From assembly GCA_041666425.1 (NCBI GenBank), contig JBAYHA010000021.1, positions 1 through 16,663 on the forward strand: a stretch of DNA of 16,663 nt. The letters run 5' to 3'. The DNA comes from JBAYHA01 sp041666425 (GTDB taxonomy: Bacteria > Patescibacteriota > Patescibacteriia > UBA11705 > JABHMO01). Shown piece after piece: positions 1 to 6,428 of this stretch (its first letter is position 1; each line of letters starts with the position of its first letter). The notes under the pieces are model-generated. The model was not told the DNA's origin. It saw nothing but the letters and a program-made list of their open reading frames with translations, and did not search any database. The translations under genes were made by a program, and so were the position numbers.

Positions 1-239
1 CGGTAAAATAAAGCATTCAAATTGCTAATTTTCTTGTTGGTCTTATTTATATATTCCCAAGTTTTCAAAAAGACTTCACTAGTCAAATCTTCCGCTGTTT
101 CAACATTGTTGACTTTGAAAAAAATAAACCGGTAGATCCGTTCTACATAATAGTCATACAGTTTGCCATAAGCTTCGGCATCTTTGCTCTGCCTGACCTT
201 ATAAATAAGATATTTCTCTTTTAATGATGCTTTTTTCAT
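1..239 (-). CDS. ECF-type RNA polymerase sigma factor, N-terminal part (gene runs off the window)
   Basis: The minus strand encodes about 79 residues from an ATG at 239, starting MKKASLKEKY and open to the window edge. They match sigma-70 region 2: the stretch AYGKLYDYYVERIYRF (region 2.1) is followed by AEDLTSEVFLKTWEYI (regions 2.3-2.4, the -10 recognition helix). No anti-sigma or membrane segment is visible in this part. Sigma factors of this class direct RNA polymerase to stress or envelope regulons. The start is supported by an ECF-like promoter ending just upstream (247-272), which suggests the factor transcribes its own gene. Region 4 (-35 recognition) lies outside the window, so the subgroup cannot be named. 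Confidence 0.85.
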   Translation of the reverse strand, partial: MKKASLKEKYLIYKVRQSKDAEAYGKLYDYYVERIYRFIFFKVNNVETAEDLTSEVFLKTWEYINKTNKKISNLNALFY

Positions 240-246
240 TCTTTAT

Positions 247-272
247 GACGATAACCCCGGTAAAATGTTACA
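247..272 (-). promoter_or_regulatory. Putative ECF-sigma promoter (autoregulation)
   Basis: Read on the minus strand there is TGTAAC (272-267), a 16-nt spacer and CGTC (250-247). TGTAAC/TGAAAC plus CGTC/CGTA/CGAC is the usual shape of ECF promoters of the SigX/SigW/SigM type. The start point would fall at about 240-242, nearly at the ATG at 239, giving an almost leaderless mRNA. That this sigma factor uses it is inference. Confidence 0.55.
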
Positions 273-308
273 GTTTTGGGGTGTTTATAAATTTGATAAC
301 TGACAAGT

Positions 309-337
309 ATTATACACCAAAACAAAGGATTTGTAAA
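309..337 (-). promoter_or_regulatory. Putative housekeeping promoter for the sigma factor gene
   Basis: On the minus strand, TTTACA (337-332), a 17-nt spacer and TATAAT (314-309). The -10 is perfect and the -35 matches 5 of 6. Transcription would begin near 302, leaving a leader of about 63 nt that contains the ECF-like promoter. The two promoters in series suggest basal plus autoregulated expression. Confidence 0.6.
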
Positions 338-382
338 CGTTTTATCTAAATTTAGCATAAAATACAATGCTTTTTAAAAAAA

Positions 383-439
383 TTCCTAGGGACTTCAGTC
401 CCGTATGAAAAATTTACGACGACTAAAGTCGTCTAGGAA
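383..439. repeat. REPIN-like element: two hairpins in inverted orientation
   Basis: Two half-elements face each other. The left one (383-405) is TTCCTA, a stem-loop GGGACT-TC-AGTCCC, then GTA. The right one, read on the minus strand (439-415), is TTCCTA, a stem-loop GACGACT-TT-AGTCGTC, then GTA. The flanks are identical while the two stems differ in sequence and length but both pair perfectly, which indicates selection for structure. This is the architecture of REP doublets moved by REP-associated tyrosine (Y1, IS200-like) transposases. No transposase gene is in the window. Confidence 0.75.
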
Positions 440-478
440 AGTAATTTGCACCTGACAGAAAAGTAATTTTTCATAAAA

Positions 479-507
479 TTGACATTTCTAGCAAAAAATA
501 ATATGAT
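479..507 (+). promoter_or_regulatory. Sigma-70 promoter of the HTH gene
   Basis: TTGACA at 479-484, a 17-nt spacer, TATGAT at 502-507. The -35 is perfect and the -10 matches 5 of 6. The start would be about 514, giving a leader of about 27 nt before the ATG at 541, with no clear Shine-Dalgarno sequence. Confidence 0.75.
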
Positions 508-540
508 GTTTTTAGGTAAAATTAGAGAATAAAAAACCTC

Positions 541-777
541 ATGCCCTCAATCAAACTGACAATTTCCGAAAGCGCCAAACTGATCGGAGTGGATAACTTA
601 ACCATTCGCCGAGCGTTAAAAAAAAATGAAATCCGGCACATTATTGTGCAGGGGCGTTATAAAATTGATCTCGAAGATTTATTTCGCTGGGCGCAAGCCA
701 AAAATTCCACCAGAAAAAAAATGAATGAATTTGGGATTGGGCAGTTTGTAAAAGTCAACAGAGCAACTGAGCAATGA
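541..777 (+). CDS. Small excisionase-type helix-turn-helix DNA-binding protein
   Basis: A 78-residue protein whose residues 5-52 fit the HTH_17 / excisionase (MerR-like winged helix) family: LTISESAKLIGVDNLTIRRA is the first helix pair and turn, then a wing with GRYKIDLEDLFRW. In phages and integrative elements such proteins are recombination directionality factors. In small free genomes they are often lone regulators, and nothing here (no integrase, no att site) proves mobility. The last five codons (RATEQ) and the TGA stop lie in an 8-bp tandem repeat (762-791), so the C-terminus may be recently altered. A near-consensus promoter lies 34 nt upstream. DNA binding is well supported; the target is unknown. 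Confidence 0.8.
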   Translation: MPSIKLTISESAKLIGVDNLTIRRALKKNEIRHIIVQGRYKIDLEDLFRWAQAKNSTRKKMNEFGIGQFVKVNRATEQ

Positions 778-791
778 AGCAACTGAGCAAC
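762..791 (+). repeat. 8-bp tandem repeat (AGCAACTG type), left copy
   Basis: Four units in a row: AGCAACTG, AGCAATGA, AGCAACTG, AGCAAC. Bases 762-782 are a perfect 21-bp inverted match to 1007-1027. The repeat supplies the end and the TGA stop of the HTH gene. Confidence 0.8.
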
Positions 792-845
792 TTTATAACA
801 AACAAAGGAACAAAAAAACATAGAAACAAATAAACAACAACAAGC

Positions 846-869
846 TTGAGCCGACTTTAGTCGGCTCAA
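846..869. repeat. Single REP-like hairpin
   Basis: A perfect palindrome with 11-bp arms (TTGAGCCGACT and AGTCGGCTCAA) and a TT loop. It shares the core GACT-TT-AGTC with the right half of the element at 383-439 but has other flanks. It could be a solo REP hairpin or a weak terminator of the HTH gene. No U-tract follows, so I favour a repeat. Confidence 0.65.
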
Positions 870-953
870 AAATAGATAAATAAATAAATAAAAATAAAGA
901 AGAAAAAGAAAGAAAGAAAAAATAAAAATTAAATTTCAAATATTTTTTCTAAT
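870..953. other. A-rich low-complexity tract, no gene
   Basis: The plus strand is almost free of C here and consists of short AAAT, GAAA and AAGA runs (for example taaataaataaataa near 876-890). No coding frame, RNA or promoter is supported. It may act only as an A/T-rich spacer between convergent genes. Confidence 0.6.
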
Positions 954-994
954 AAAAAAACAATCCCTAAATAAATTTTAAAGATTGTTTTTTT
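954..994. terminator. Putative bidirectional terminator
   Basis: Arms AAAAAAACAATC (954-965) and GATTGTTTTTTT (983-994) pair over 12 bp around a 17-nt A/T loop, giving a U-run in both directions. Its position between the HTH gene and the convergent glycosyltransferase fits. The stem has only three G/C pairs, so efficiency is uncertain. Confidence 0.45.
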
Positions 995-1006
995 ATATTT
1001 TTTTTC

Positions 1007-1077
1007 TTGCTTCATTGCTCAGTTGCTTGCCCTTCCGTAGCTCGCAGAGCGAAGGAGTGCTCAGTTGCTCAGTTGCT
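1007..1077 (-). repeat. 8-bp tandem repeat, right copies in inverted orientation
   Basis: Bases 1007-1027 are the exact inverse of 762-782. A second run at 1058-1077 reads TGCTCAGT, TGCTCAGT, TGCT. Between them (1030-1056) lies a small G/C-rich hairpin, GCTC-GCA-GAGC, inside CCTTC...GAAGG. The 1058-1077 run encodes the last residues (KQLSN) and the TGA stop of the glycosyltransferase. Confidence 0.75.
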
Positions 1078-2224
1078 TTTTTACTTTCAAACTCCGCAGA
1101 GCTTTTTTTTCAAAACATATTTCACGATACAAAGCGTCAACTGATTTTACGATATTTGACCAATTATAATTTTTGCTAACATGCTGACGCGCAGAAGCGC
1201 CAACTTCTTGGCACAATTTTGGATTATGCAAAAGATATTCCATTTTTTCGCGCAAATCATGCGCGTTTTTGTTCTTGAAAGAAAACCCAAACCCACCATG
1301 CAAAGCTTCCATGTTTTCCTTGATATCCGAAGCCAAAACCGGCAAACCAAAACTCATCGCCTCGAGAATAACTATTGGCAAACCTTCACTCTCGGAAGGA
1401 TGCACGAATAAGGAAGCGTTGGCAAAAAGTTCATTCCACAAACGGCTGTCGCCTTTTATATTTCCGGTGAAAATAATATTGGGATTATGCTTGGCCAAGG
1501 TTTGTAATTCATCAACATATTTGTCAGTAAAAGATGAAGCGCCGGCAATAACCAACTTTTGATCAGTTTTTAAACTGTTAAAAGCTTGGATTAAATAATG
1601 CGCGCCTTTGTGCTTGATCAACCGAGATAAAAATAAAATATAATTATTTTTTTGCAAACCAAAATTTTTGATTTCTCTCGCTGATTTTTTTTCTACCAAA
1701 TCAACGCCATTCGGAATATAAAAAGTTCGCACATGATATTTTTTGCTAACATAATGTTGCAAATTTTTGGAAACCGTAATGGTTTCATGTGGAAAATAAA
1801 CGGCCGACCATTCGCCCAAACGTAAAAAAAATTTGGCCAAAATCCCCCATTTGGCATGTTCGCGATCAAGACAATGAAAAGTTACCACCACTCTTGTTTT
1901 GCGACAAAAAAGTCTGGGAATAAAAGACAATAACGCCGGTCCAACGCCATGATAATGAATAACATCATAACCACGTGAAAGCGCGTGCCAAGTAGCTCGC
2001 CAAGTATGCGTAATGGTATCAAAATTTTTGCGATGCCAAGAGTTGAGTGAAATTAAATTTACTCCTCGATATTTGCGTAATTTTGGTGAAGTATACCATG
2101 GTCGAGTGTACACAAAAACTTCATGGCCAAGTTCGGCCAAACCAACGGAAAGTCGTTCGACGTGCTTCTCAACACCGCCGAACTTCATGGGAATCCCCTT
2201 TTGTCCGATAAAGGCTATTTTCAT
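1061..2224 (-). CDS. Glycosyltransferase family 4 (GT-B fold)
   Basis: A 387-residue retaining glycosyltransferase that would move a sugar from a nucleotide donor to a surface glycan, at the cytoplasmic membrane face. The N-terminal domain opens with MKIAFIGQKGIPMKFGGVEKHV, typical of the DUF1972/rhamnosyltransferase-like branch with a glycine loop (GGVEKHV, 16-22). The C-terminal GT4 domain shows PNGVD (171-175), SRLIKHKG with R201 and K206 for the donor phosphates, and the E-x7-E pair E280/E288 in SEGLPIVILEAM. Length is normal. It has its own perfect promoter with a leader of only about 13 nt and no Shine-Dalgarno site, divergent from the lipoprotein gene. The last five residues are encoded by an 8-bp tandem repeat. 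The acceptor sugar cannot be predicted. Confidence 0.9.
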   Translation of the reverse strand: MKIAFIGQKGIPMKFGGVEKHVERLSVGLAELGHEVFVYTRPWYTSPKLRKYRGVNLISLNSWHRKNFDTITHTWRATWHALSRGYDVIHYHGVGPALLSFIPRLFCRKTRVVVTFHCLDREHAKWGILAKFFLRLGEWSAVYFPHETITVSKNLQHYVSKKYHVRTFYIPNGVDLVEKKSAREIKNFGLQKNNYILFLSRLIKHKGAHYLIQAFNSLKTDQKLVIAGASSFTDKYVDELQTLAKHNPNIIFTGNIKGDSRLWNELFANASLFVHPSESEGLPIVILEAMSFGLPVLASDIKENMEALHGGFGFSFKNKNAHDLREKMEYLLHNPKLCQEVGASARQHVSKNYNWSNIVKSVDALYREICFEKKALRSLKVKKQLSN

Positions 2225-2243
2225 AAATTAAATGATATATTTT

Positions 2244-2272
2244 ATTATACCACTTATAATTGTTTGTGTCAA
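2244..2272 (-). promoter_or_regulatory. Consensus sigma-70 promoter of the glycosyltransferase
   Basis: On the minus strand TTGACA (2272-2267), a 17-nt spacer, TATAAT (2249-2244): perfect in both boxes and in spacing. The start is expected near 2237, only about 13 nt before the ATG at 2224. Confidence 0.85.
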
Positions 2273-2364
2273 CCAGAAGGTTTGTTTAATTTTAGACAAA
2301 AGAAATTCTTAATCTTTTTGTCAACGACTTTATTATAACATAATTATCCAGATTTAAAAACTTT

Positions 2365-2393
2365 TTGGGGATATGCACAAAATTTGCTATAAT
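2365..2393 (+). promoter_or_regulatory. Extended -10 promoter of the lipoprotein gene
   Basis: TGCTATAAT (2385-2393) is a perfect -10 with the TG extension. A weak -35, TTGGGG (2365-2370), lies 17 nt upstream. The start would be about 2400, so translation must start at the ATG at 2418 and not at the upstream in-frame ATG at 2373. Confidence 0.6.
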
Positions 2394-2417
2394 TTTATTA
2401 ATGAAAGCCTATTTATC

Positions 2418-2876
2418 ATGAACAATAAAAATCTTTTTCAAAAAATCGCCAGATTACTTTGCTTTTGCTTTGTGATTATTTCTTTGACCGGATGCGGACA
2501 AAAACCGATTCAATCTTATGACCCCGCGCAAATCAATCCCCGCCCGCTCATTTATCGTAACGACAATTTTCATTTTACCTTGAACTTACCAAAATCTTGG
2601 GCAGAAGCAAACATTCATGGCGAACAAAAAATTGTTGATACTGAAAAAATAGAAACCATTGTTTTTGATTTACAAAAACAAAAAGAACTTTTGGTGATTT
2701 ATGTTTTTCCCAAAAAAGAATGGCAAAAACAAACAGCCAAAGAAAATTCGCCTTTTGTTTTTATCAAAGAACTACCAAAAATAGTTTTTGCTTATAAAAA
2801 AAATGCGCAAAATAAAATTTTAACAGATGAAGAAAAATTAATCCCGCAAATTTTACGCTCGTTTGAGATAAAATAA
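2418..2876 (+). CDS. Lipoprotein of unknown function
   Basis: A 152-residue protein with a lipoprotein signal peptide: basic MNNKNLFQK, a hydrophobic core, and the lipobox LTGC with the modified cysteine at residue 26. The mature part (about 126 residues) has a stretch FTLNLPKSW...KIVDTEKIETIVFDLQ that resembles PsbP-like or DUF1795-type alpha/beta lipoproteins, but I cannot assign it. It should be anchored on the outer face of the membrane. I chose the start at 2418 because the in-frame ATG at 2373 lies upstream of the predicted transcription start and would bury the signal peptide. The next gene follows after 13 nt, so they probably share an mRNA. Confidence 0.75.
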   Translation: MNNKNLFQKIARLLCFCFVIISLTGCGQKPIQSYDPAQINPRPLIYRNDNFHFTLNLPKSWAEANIHGEQKIVDTEKIETIVFDLQKQKELLVIYVFPKKEWQKQTAKENSPFVFIKELPKIVFAYKKNAQNKILTDEEKLIPQILRSFEIK

Positions 2877-2889
2877 ACATTAAAAAAAC

Positions 2890-3366
2890 ATGAAATCATC
2901 TTTGAAAACTGGACTATCATTCGGATTAACTTCGGGAACAATCACCACACTCGGCTTAATGATCGGTTTGCTTGCCGGGACAAATTCCAAATTAGCGGTG
3001 CTCGCGGGAATTTTAACTATTGCTATCGCCGATGCGCTTTCCGATGCTCTCGGTATGCACATCAGCACCGAATCAAACAAACACAATACAAACAAAGAAG
3101 TTTGGATTACCACCTTTGCCACTTTTTTTGCCAAACTTTTTTTTGCCACAACTTTCATAATTCCGATTTTAATTTTTCCATTAAAAACGGCTGCCATTAT
3201 CAGCGTTATTTATGGATTATTATTGATTACCATTTTTAGTTATTCCATCGCCAAAGCAAAAGATGAAAAACCTTTTGGAGTTATCCTTGAACATTCTTTG
3301 ATCACTGTCCTTGTTATTGTTGCAACTTATTTTGTTGGTGATTTGATAAATACATTTTTAAAATAA
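2890..3366 (+). CDS. VIT1/CCC1-like integral membrane protein (putative metal transporter)
   Basis: A 158-residue polytopic protein with four to five hydrophobic segments. The N-terminal half carries the repeat-like motifs of the VIT/CCC1 iron-manganese transporter group (DUF125): GLTSGTITTLGLMIGLLAG at about 12-30 and AIADALSDALGMHISTESN at about 45-63, the latter with the acidic residues and Ser that line the transport path in that family. A short loop (KHNTNKEVW) precedes the remaining segments. It is shorter than plant and fungal members, as expected for small prokaryotic relatives. The start has no Shine-Dalgarno site. The fold assignment is fair; the transported ion (Fe or Mn) is inferred only from the family. 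Confidence 0.65.
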   Translation: MKSSLKTGLSFGLTSGTITTLGLMIGLLAGTNSKLAVLAGILTIAIADALSDALGMHISTESNKHNTNKEVWITTFATFFAKLFFATTFIIPILIFPLKTAAIISVIYGLLLITIFSYSIAKAKDEKPFGVILEHSLITVLVIVATYFVGDLINTFLK

Positions 3367-3382
3367 ACAAACGACAAGAGAC

Positions 3383-3502
3383 TTTGACCATTTTGTCATC
3401 CCGAGTAAGTGAAACGCATCGAGGGATCTCAAAATGGTCAAATTAAAACATGGTTTTGAGATCTCTCCAATCGCGTGTAAACGCTCCGTCGAGATGACAA
3501 AA
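3383..3502. repeat. Foldback (MITE-like) repeat, copy 1
   Basis: The outer arms TTTTGTCATC (3391-3400) and GATGACAAAA (3493-3502) are perfect inverses. Inner arms GAGGGATCTCAAAA (3421-3434) and TTTTGAGATCTCTC (3454-3467) pair with one G-T wobble. In addition TTTGACCATTTTG (3383-3395) is a perfect inverse of 3430-3442, giving an alternative fold. TGTCATCCCGAG with GAGGGATCTC is the hallmark of a small palindromic repeat seen in many bacterial genomes. Copy 2 lies at 11236-11367. The TTGTCAT-to-ATGACAA core is 108 bp. Confidence 0.75.
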
Positions 3503-3530
3503 CCTGAAAATTTTAATTAATAACTTAAAT

Positions 3531-5141
3531 ATGATGGATTTCGAGAATAAAAAAGAACAAGAATTAAAACCACTCGATATAAAATTTTTTTCGACCGAAG
3601 AAATGGTTGCTGATTTTGAAAAAAAAGGTTTAAAAAAATATGCCGACGGTTATCGCGAGATGATTATCATTGCCGAAGAAATCAAAAAAAACGGCGGCCG
3701 CGCATTACTTAACGGAGGGTCGGTGCGTGATTTTTTTACTGGCAAACTGATTAAAGATCTGGATTTGGAAATTTATCATTTGTCGTTTGAAAAAATAAAA
3801 GAGATCGTTGAAGGATTGGGTTTTCGTTGCACTTTGGCCGGACAATCTTTTTGCGTTTTGAATGTTTCCGGCAAAAGCGGAATACTCTTTGATCTATCAT
3901 TGCCGCGGACGGACAGCAAAGCGGCTGATGACAAAGTTCGCGGTCGCGGAATCATCGCCAACACTGATCCAAAAATGTCCATTACCGAAGCCGGCAAAAG
4001 ACGCGATTTTACCATCAATTCAATGTACGCCGATCCTCTTTCCGGAGAAATTTACGATCCTTATTCCGGCTTGCATGACTTACACCAGAGGACATTGCGA
4101 GCCACGGACGAAAAAACTTTTGGCGATGATCCTTTGCGCGTTTTGCGCGGAGTGCAATTTGTGGCGCGATTTGGTTTGCAAATTGAACCAAAAACAGCCT
4201 TACTCATGCGCCAAGTGGCGCCAAGAATGGAAAATCTTCCAGCCTCAAGGTTTCTCGAAGAATGGAAAAAACTTTTATTAAAAGCGGACAAACCGTCAAT
4301 CGGCTTGGTTATTGCCATGGGACTCGGAATTATGAAATATATTCATCCGGACATGGTGCCAATGGCCATTACCAAGCAAGAAAAAAAACATCATCCGGAA
4401 GGCGATGCTTTTATTCATACATTAATGGTGGTTGATGAAATGGCCAAAATTATTCGCCGTGAAAATTTATTAGAAATAGATGGACAAAAAGCATTCACCT
4501 TAATCTTGGCAGCGCTTAATCACGACCTTGGAAAAGTCAGCAAAACAACGGTTGATGAAACCGGAAAAATTAACAGCTTTGGTCACGAAGCGGCCGGGAC
4601 AGAACCAACGGAAAAATTTTTAACGAGAATCAACATTCAGCCACCACAAAAAGATAAAATTACAAATTTGGTGCGCGAACACATGACACCGACAGTTCTT
4701 TATATTGCCGAAAATTATCAAGGCAAAAAAGTCAGCGACAAAGCCATTCGCGATCTGGCCAAAAGATTATTTCCGGCGACGATTGAAGAATTGGTTCTCG
4801 TCGCTGAGGCTGATCATCTGGGTCGAGGGACTGAAGATAATTCAGATCAAGAAAATTCATTGTTGGAATATGGTATTTATTTGCCAAAAGCATGGTTGCT
4901 CGAACGAGCAAAAAAGTGTGCGGTTCTTGACTCAAAACCGGCGGACATAATTGGCGGAAAAGATCTGCTGATTCTCGATTTAAAATCTGGTCCAAATTTT
5001 GGAAAAATAATTCGCTTGGCCAATGAACTTCGCGATGAACTTAACTTTGACAAAGACCAAGTTTTAAAATTAATGGCAGGAGAAAATTCAGCAGAAAAAA
5101 TAATAATCAAAATAGAAAAAAAATTAAAAAAAACAGTGTAG
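3531..5141 (+). CDS. cca: CCA-adding tRNA nucleotidyltransferase with HD domain
   Basis: A 536-residue class II nucleotidyltransferase that builds or repairs the 3' CCA end of tRNAs using CTP and ATP. The catalytic head is clear: GGSVRD (62-67), the metal-binding DLDLEIY (D76 and D78), RRDFTINSMY near 157 and the base-recognition region DPLRVLRGVQFVARF near 204-218. The C-terminal half adds an HD-type phosphohydrolase domain (HHPEGDAFIHTL at 287-298 and NHDLGK with H331/D332), as in multifunctional CCA enzymes. It is longer than the E. coli enzyme because of an N-terminal extension of about 50 residues and a longer tail. Two ATG codons (3531, 3534) are possible starts and neither has a Shine-Dalgarno site. 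Whether it adds all of CCA or only part cannot be read here. Confidence 0.92.
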   Translation: MMDFENKKEQELKPLDIKFFSTEEMVADFEKKGLKKYADGYREMIIIAEEIKKNGGRALLNGGSVRDFFTGKLIKDLDLEIYHLSFEKIKEIVEGLGFRCTLAGQSFCVLNVSGKSGILFDLSLPRTDSKAADDKVRGRGIIANTDPKMSITEAGKRRDFTINSMYADPLSGEIYDPYSGLHDLHQRTLRATDEKTFGDDPLRVLRGVQFVARFGLQIEPKTALLMRQVAPRMENLPASRFLEEWKKLLLKADKPSIGLVIAMGLGIMKYIHPDMVPMAITKQEKKHHPEGDAFIHTLMVVDEMAKIIRRENLLEIDGQKAFTLILAALNHDLGKVSKTTVDETGKINSFGHEAAGTEPTEKFLTRINIQPPQKDKITNLVREHMTPTVLYIAENYQGKKVSDKAIRDLAKRLFPATIEELVLVAEADHLGRGTEDNSDQENSLLEYGIYLPKAWLLERAKKCAVLDSKPADIIGGKDLLILDLKSGPNFGKIIRLANELRDELNFDKDQVLKLMAGENSAEKIIIKIEKKLKKTV

Positions 5142-5166
5142 TGGCAAGTCACGACATGCCACTACA
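5137..5166. repeat. Palindrome over the cca stop codon
   Basis: Arms TGTAGTGGCA (5137-5146) and TGCCACTACA (5157-5166) pair perfectly. The interior AGTCACGACA can pair GTC with GAC, so the whole 30 bp is nearly palindromic. The TAG stop of cca (5139-5141) lies in the left arm. AATTTTTC follows, so it may work as an attenuating terminator ahead of the TspO gene, or be an inserted REP-type repeat. Confidence 0.65.
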
Positions 5167-5180
5167 AATTTTTCAACATT

Positions 5181-5645
5181 ATGTCATTATTTTTAAAATC
5201 AATCAGCACGCTAATTATTGTTTTCTTGGCTTCGGGAATCGGTTCTTTTTTTACCATGCCGACCATTGGCGGTTGGTATGCAAATTTAAACAAACCATTT
5301 TTTAATCCGCCAAATTGGATTTTTGGACCGGTTTGGACTTTGCTTTATTTCATGATGGCAATAGCGCTCGCCATTGTTTGGGAAAAAAGATTTAAATACA
5401 CCAAATTCGGTTTATTTTTCTTTTTGGTCCAACTGTTATTAAATGTTTTTTGGTCAATTTTATTTTTTGGATTTAAAAATCCAACTTTTGCTTTTGTGGA
5501 TATTTTATTTTTAAATGCTTTCATTATTTTGACAATCATTTCCTTTTGGAAAACTTCCAAATTAGCCGGAGCAATGTTAATACCATATCTTATTTGGTGC
5601 TCGTTTGCCATGATTTTGAATGGAGCGATTGTTTATTTAAATTAA
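5181..5645 (+). CDS. tspO: TspO/MBR family tryptophan-rich sensory protein
   Basis: A 154-residue membrane protein with five hydrophobic segments, the normal size of bacterial TspO. The family signature is intact: WYANLNKPFFNPPNWIFGPVW around 32-52, then TLLYFMMAIALAIVW and the VQLLLNVFWSILFF segment with the conserved Gln, Asn and Trp that line the ligand pocket. Bacterial TspO binds porphyrins and heme and has been linked to their transport or breakdown and to stress signalling. The gene starts 39 nt after cca, just behind a hairpin, so it may be cotranscribed with it. No heme or porphyrin gene is nearby, so the ligand here is open. Confidence 0.9.
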   Translation: MSLFLKSISTLIIVFLASGIGSFFTMPTIGGWYANLNKPFFNPPNWIFGPVWTLLYFMMAIALAIVWEKRFKYTKFGLFFFLVQLLLNVFWSILFFGFKNPTFAFVDILFLNAFIILTIISFWKTSKLAGAMLIPYLIWCSFAMILNGAIVYLN

Positions 5646-5771
5646 TATAATCGACAATATCTTCAGAAATCTCTAAAAAATATTTTTACCTGCAACCAAA
5701 AGAACCACCAAAACTGAAAAAGTTTCTTTTTTATTCAGAACCATCAATAACAAAAATAAATAATCAATAAT

Positions 5772-6239
5772 ATGAAAAAAGCTTTCACGCTTCTCGAACT
5801 TTTGATCGTTACCGCCATTATTGCGATTTTGGCAGTAATTGTCTTTGTTTCTCTTGACCCGTTAACTCGTTTCAAATCCGCCAGAGATGTTACTCGCTGG
5901 GCGGATATTTCAACGATAGTTGCGGCCATCAAAGCAAATCAAACTGACCACAACGGCAACTATATTTCCGCCATTTCCGAATTAACGAACGGCAACTTTT
6001 ATACCATCGGAACTTGCACCCTTGAAGGAGACAATGGGTGCACGGCAAAAAAAACGCAACCAGCCTGCCTTGACTTGAACGAACTGGTTATTTCCGGCCA
6101 CTTGTCCATAATTCCAAAAGATCCGTTAACAGGAACTGTCAAAAAAACAGGCTACTACTTTTCAAAAGCTTCCGACGAAACAATCACCGTTGGCGTTTGC
6201 GACGGAGAAAGCACCAAGGACATTTCCGTTTCCCAATAA
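5772..6239 (+). CDS. Prepilin-like protein with N-terminal methylation motif
   Basis: A 155-residue protein beginning MKKAFTLLELLIVTAIIAILAVIVF. This is a class III (type IV pilin) signal: short basic leader, cleavage before Phe5, Glu at position +5 of the mature chain (FTLLE) and a 20-residue hydrophobic helix. The residue before the cleavage site is Ala instead of the usual Gly, which some prepilin peptidases accept. The globular part has four cysteines (in GTC, NGC, PAC, GVC) that could form two disulfides, and ends in a D-region-like segment. It would be a pilin or pseudopilin of a type IV pilus used for attachment or DNA uptake. No pilus assembly genes are in the window and no clear promoter or Shine-Dalgarno site precedes it. 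Confidence 0.85.
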   Translation: MKKAFTLLELLIVTAIIAILAVIVFVSLDPLTRFKSARDVTRWADISTIVAAIKANQTDHNGNYISAISELTNGNFYTIGTCTLEGDNGCTAKKTQPACLDLNELVISGHLSIIPKDPLTGTVKKTGYYFSKASDETITVGVCDGESTKDISVSQ

Positions 6240-6428
6240 AAATTGCCGTAAAAAAATACTTTTCAAAGATTTCTTAAACAAATTTCTTCTAACATAAAAA
6301 TATAACTTTCCCCAGTTTCTATTATCTTTCGAACGGTTGTTGATAACTTTTTCAACCTTTATTCTTTCTTAAAAAAATGGTATCCTATTAATGAAATTAC
6401 TTATATATATATCTATTTAAAATTATTT

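Noticed and set aside
2373..2417. In-frame ATG at 2373 as the start of the lipoprotein gene
   Set aside because: It would lie before the predicted transcription start (about 2400) and add 15 residues in front of a well-formed lipoprotein signal peptide.
6330..6352. DnaA-box-like sequence (GTTATCAACAAC on the minus strand) near AT-rich DNA, as part of a replication origin
   Set aside because: Single imperfect match, no cluster of boxes, and no dnaA or dnaN gene beside it.
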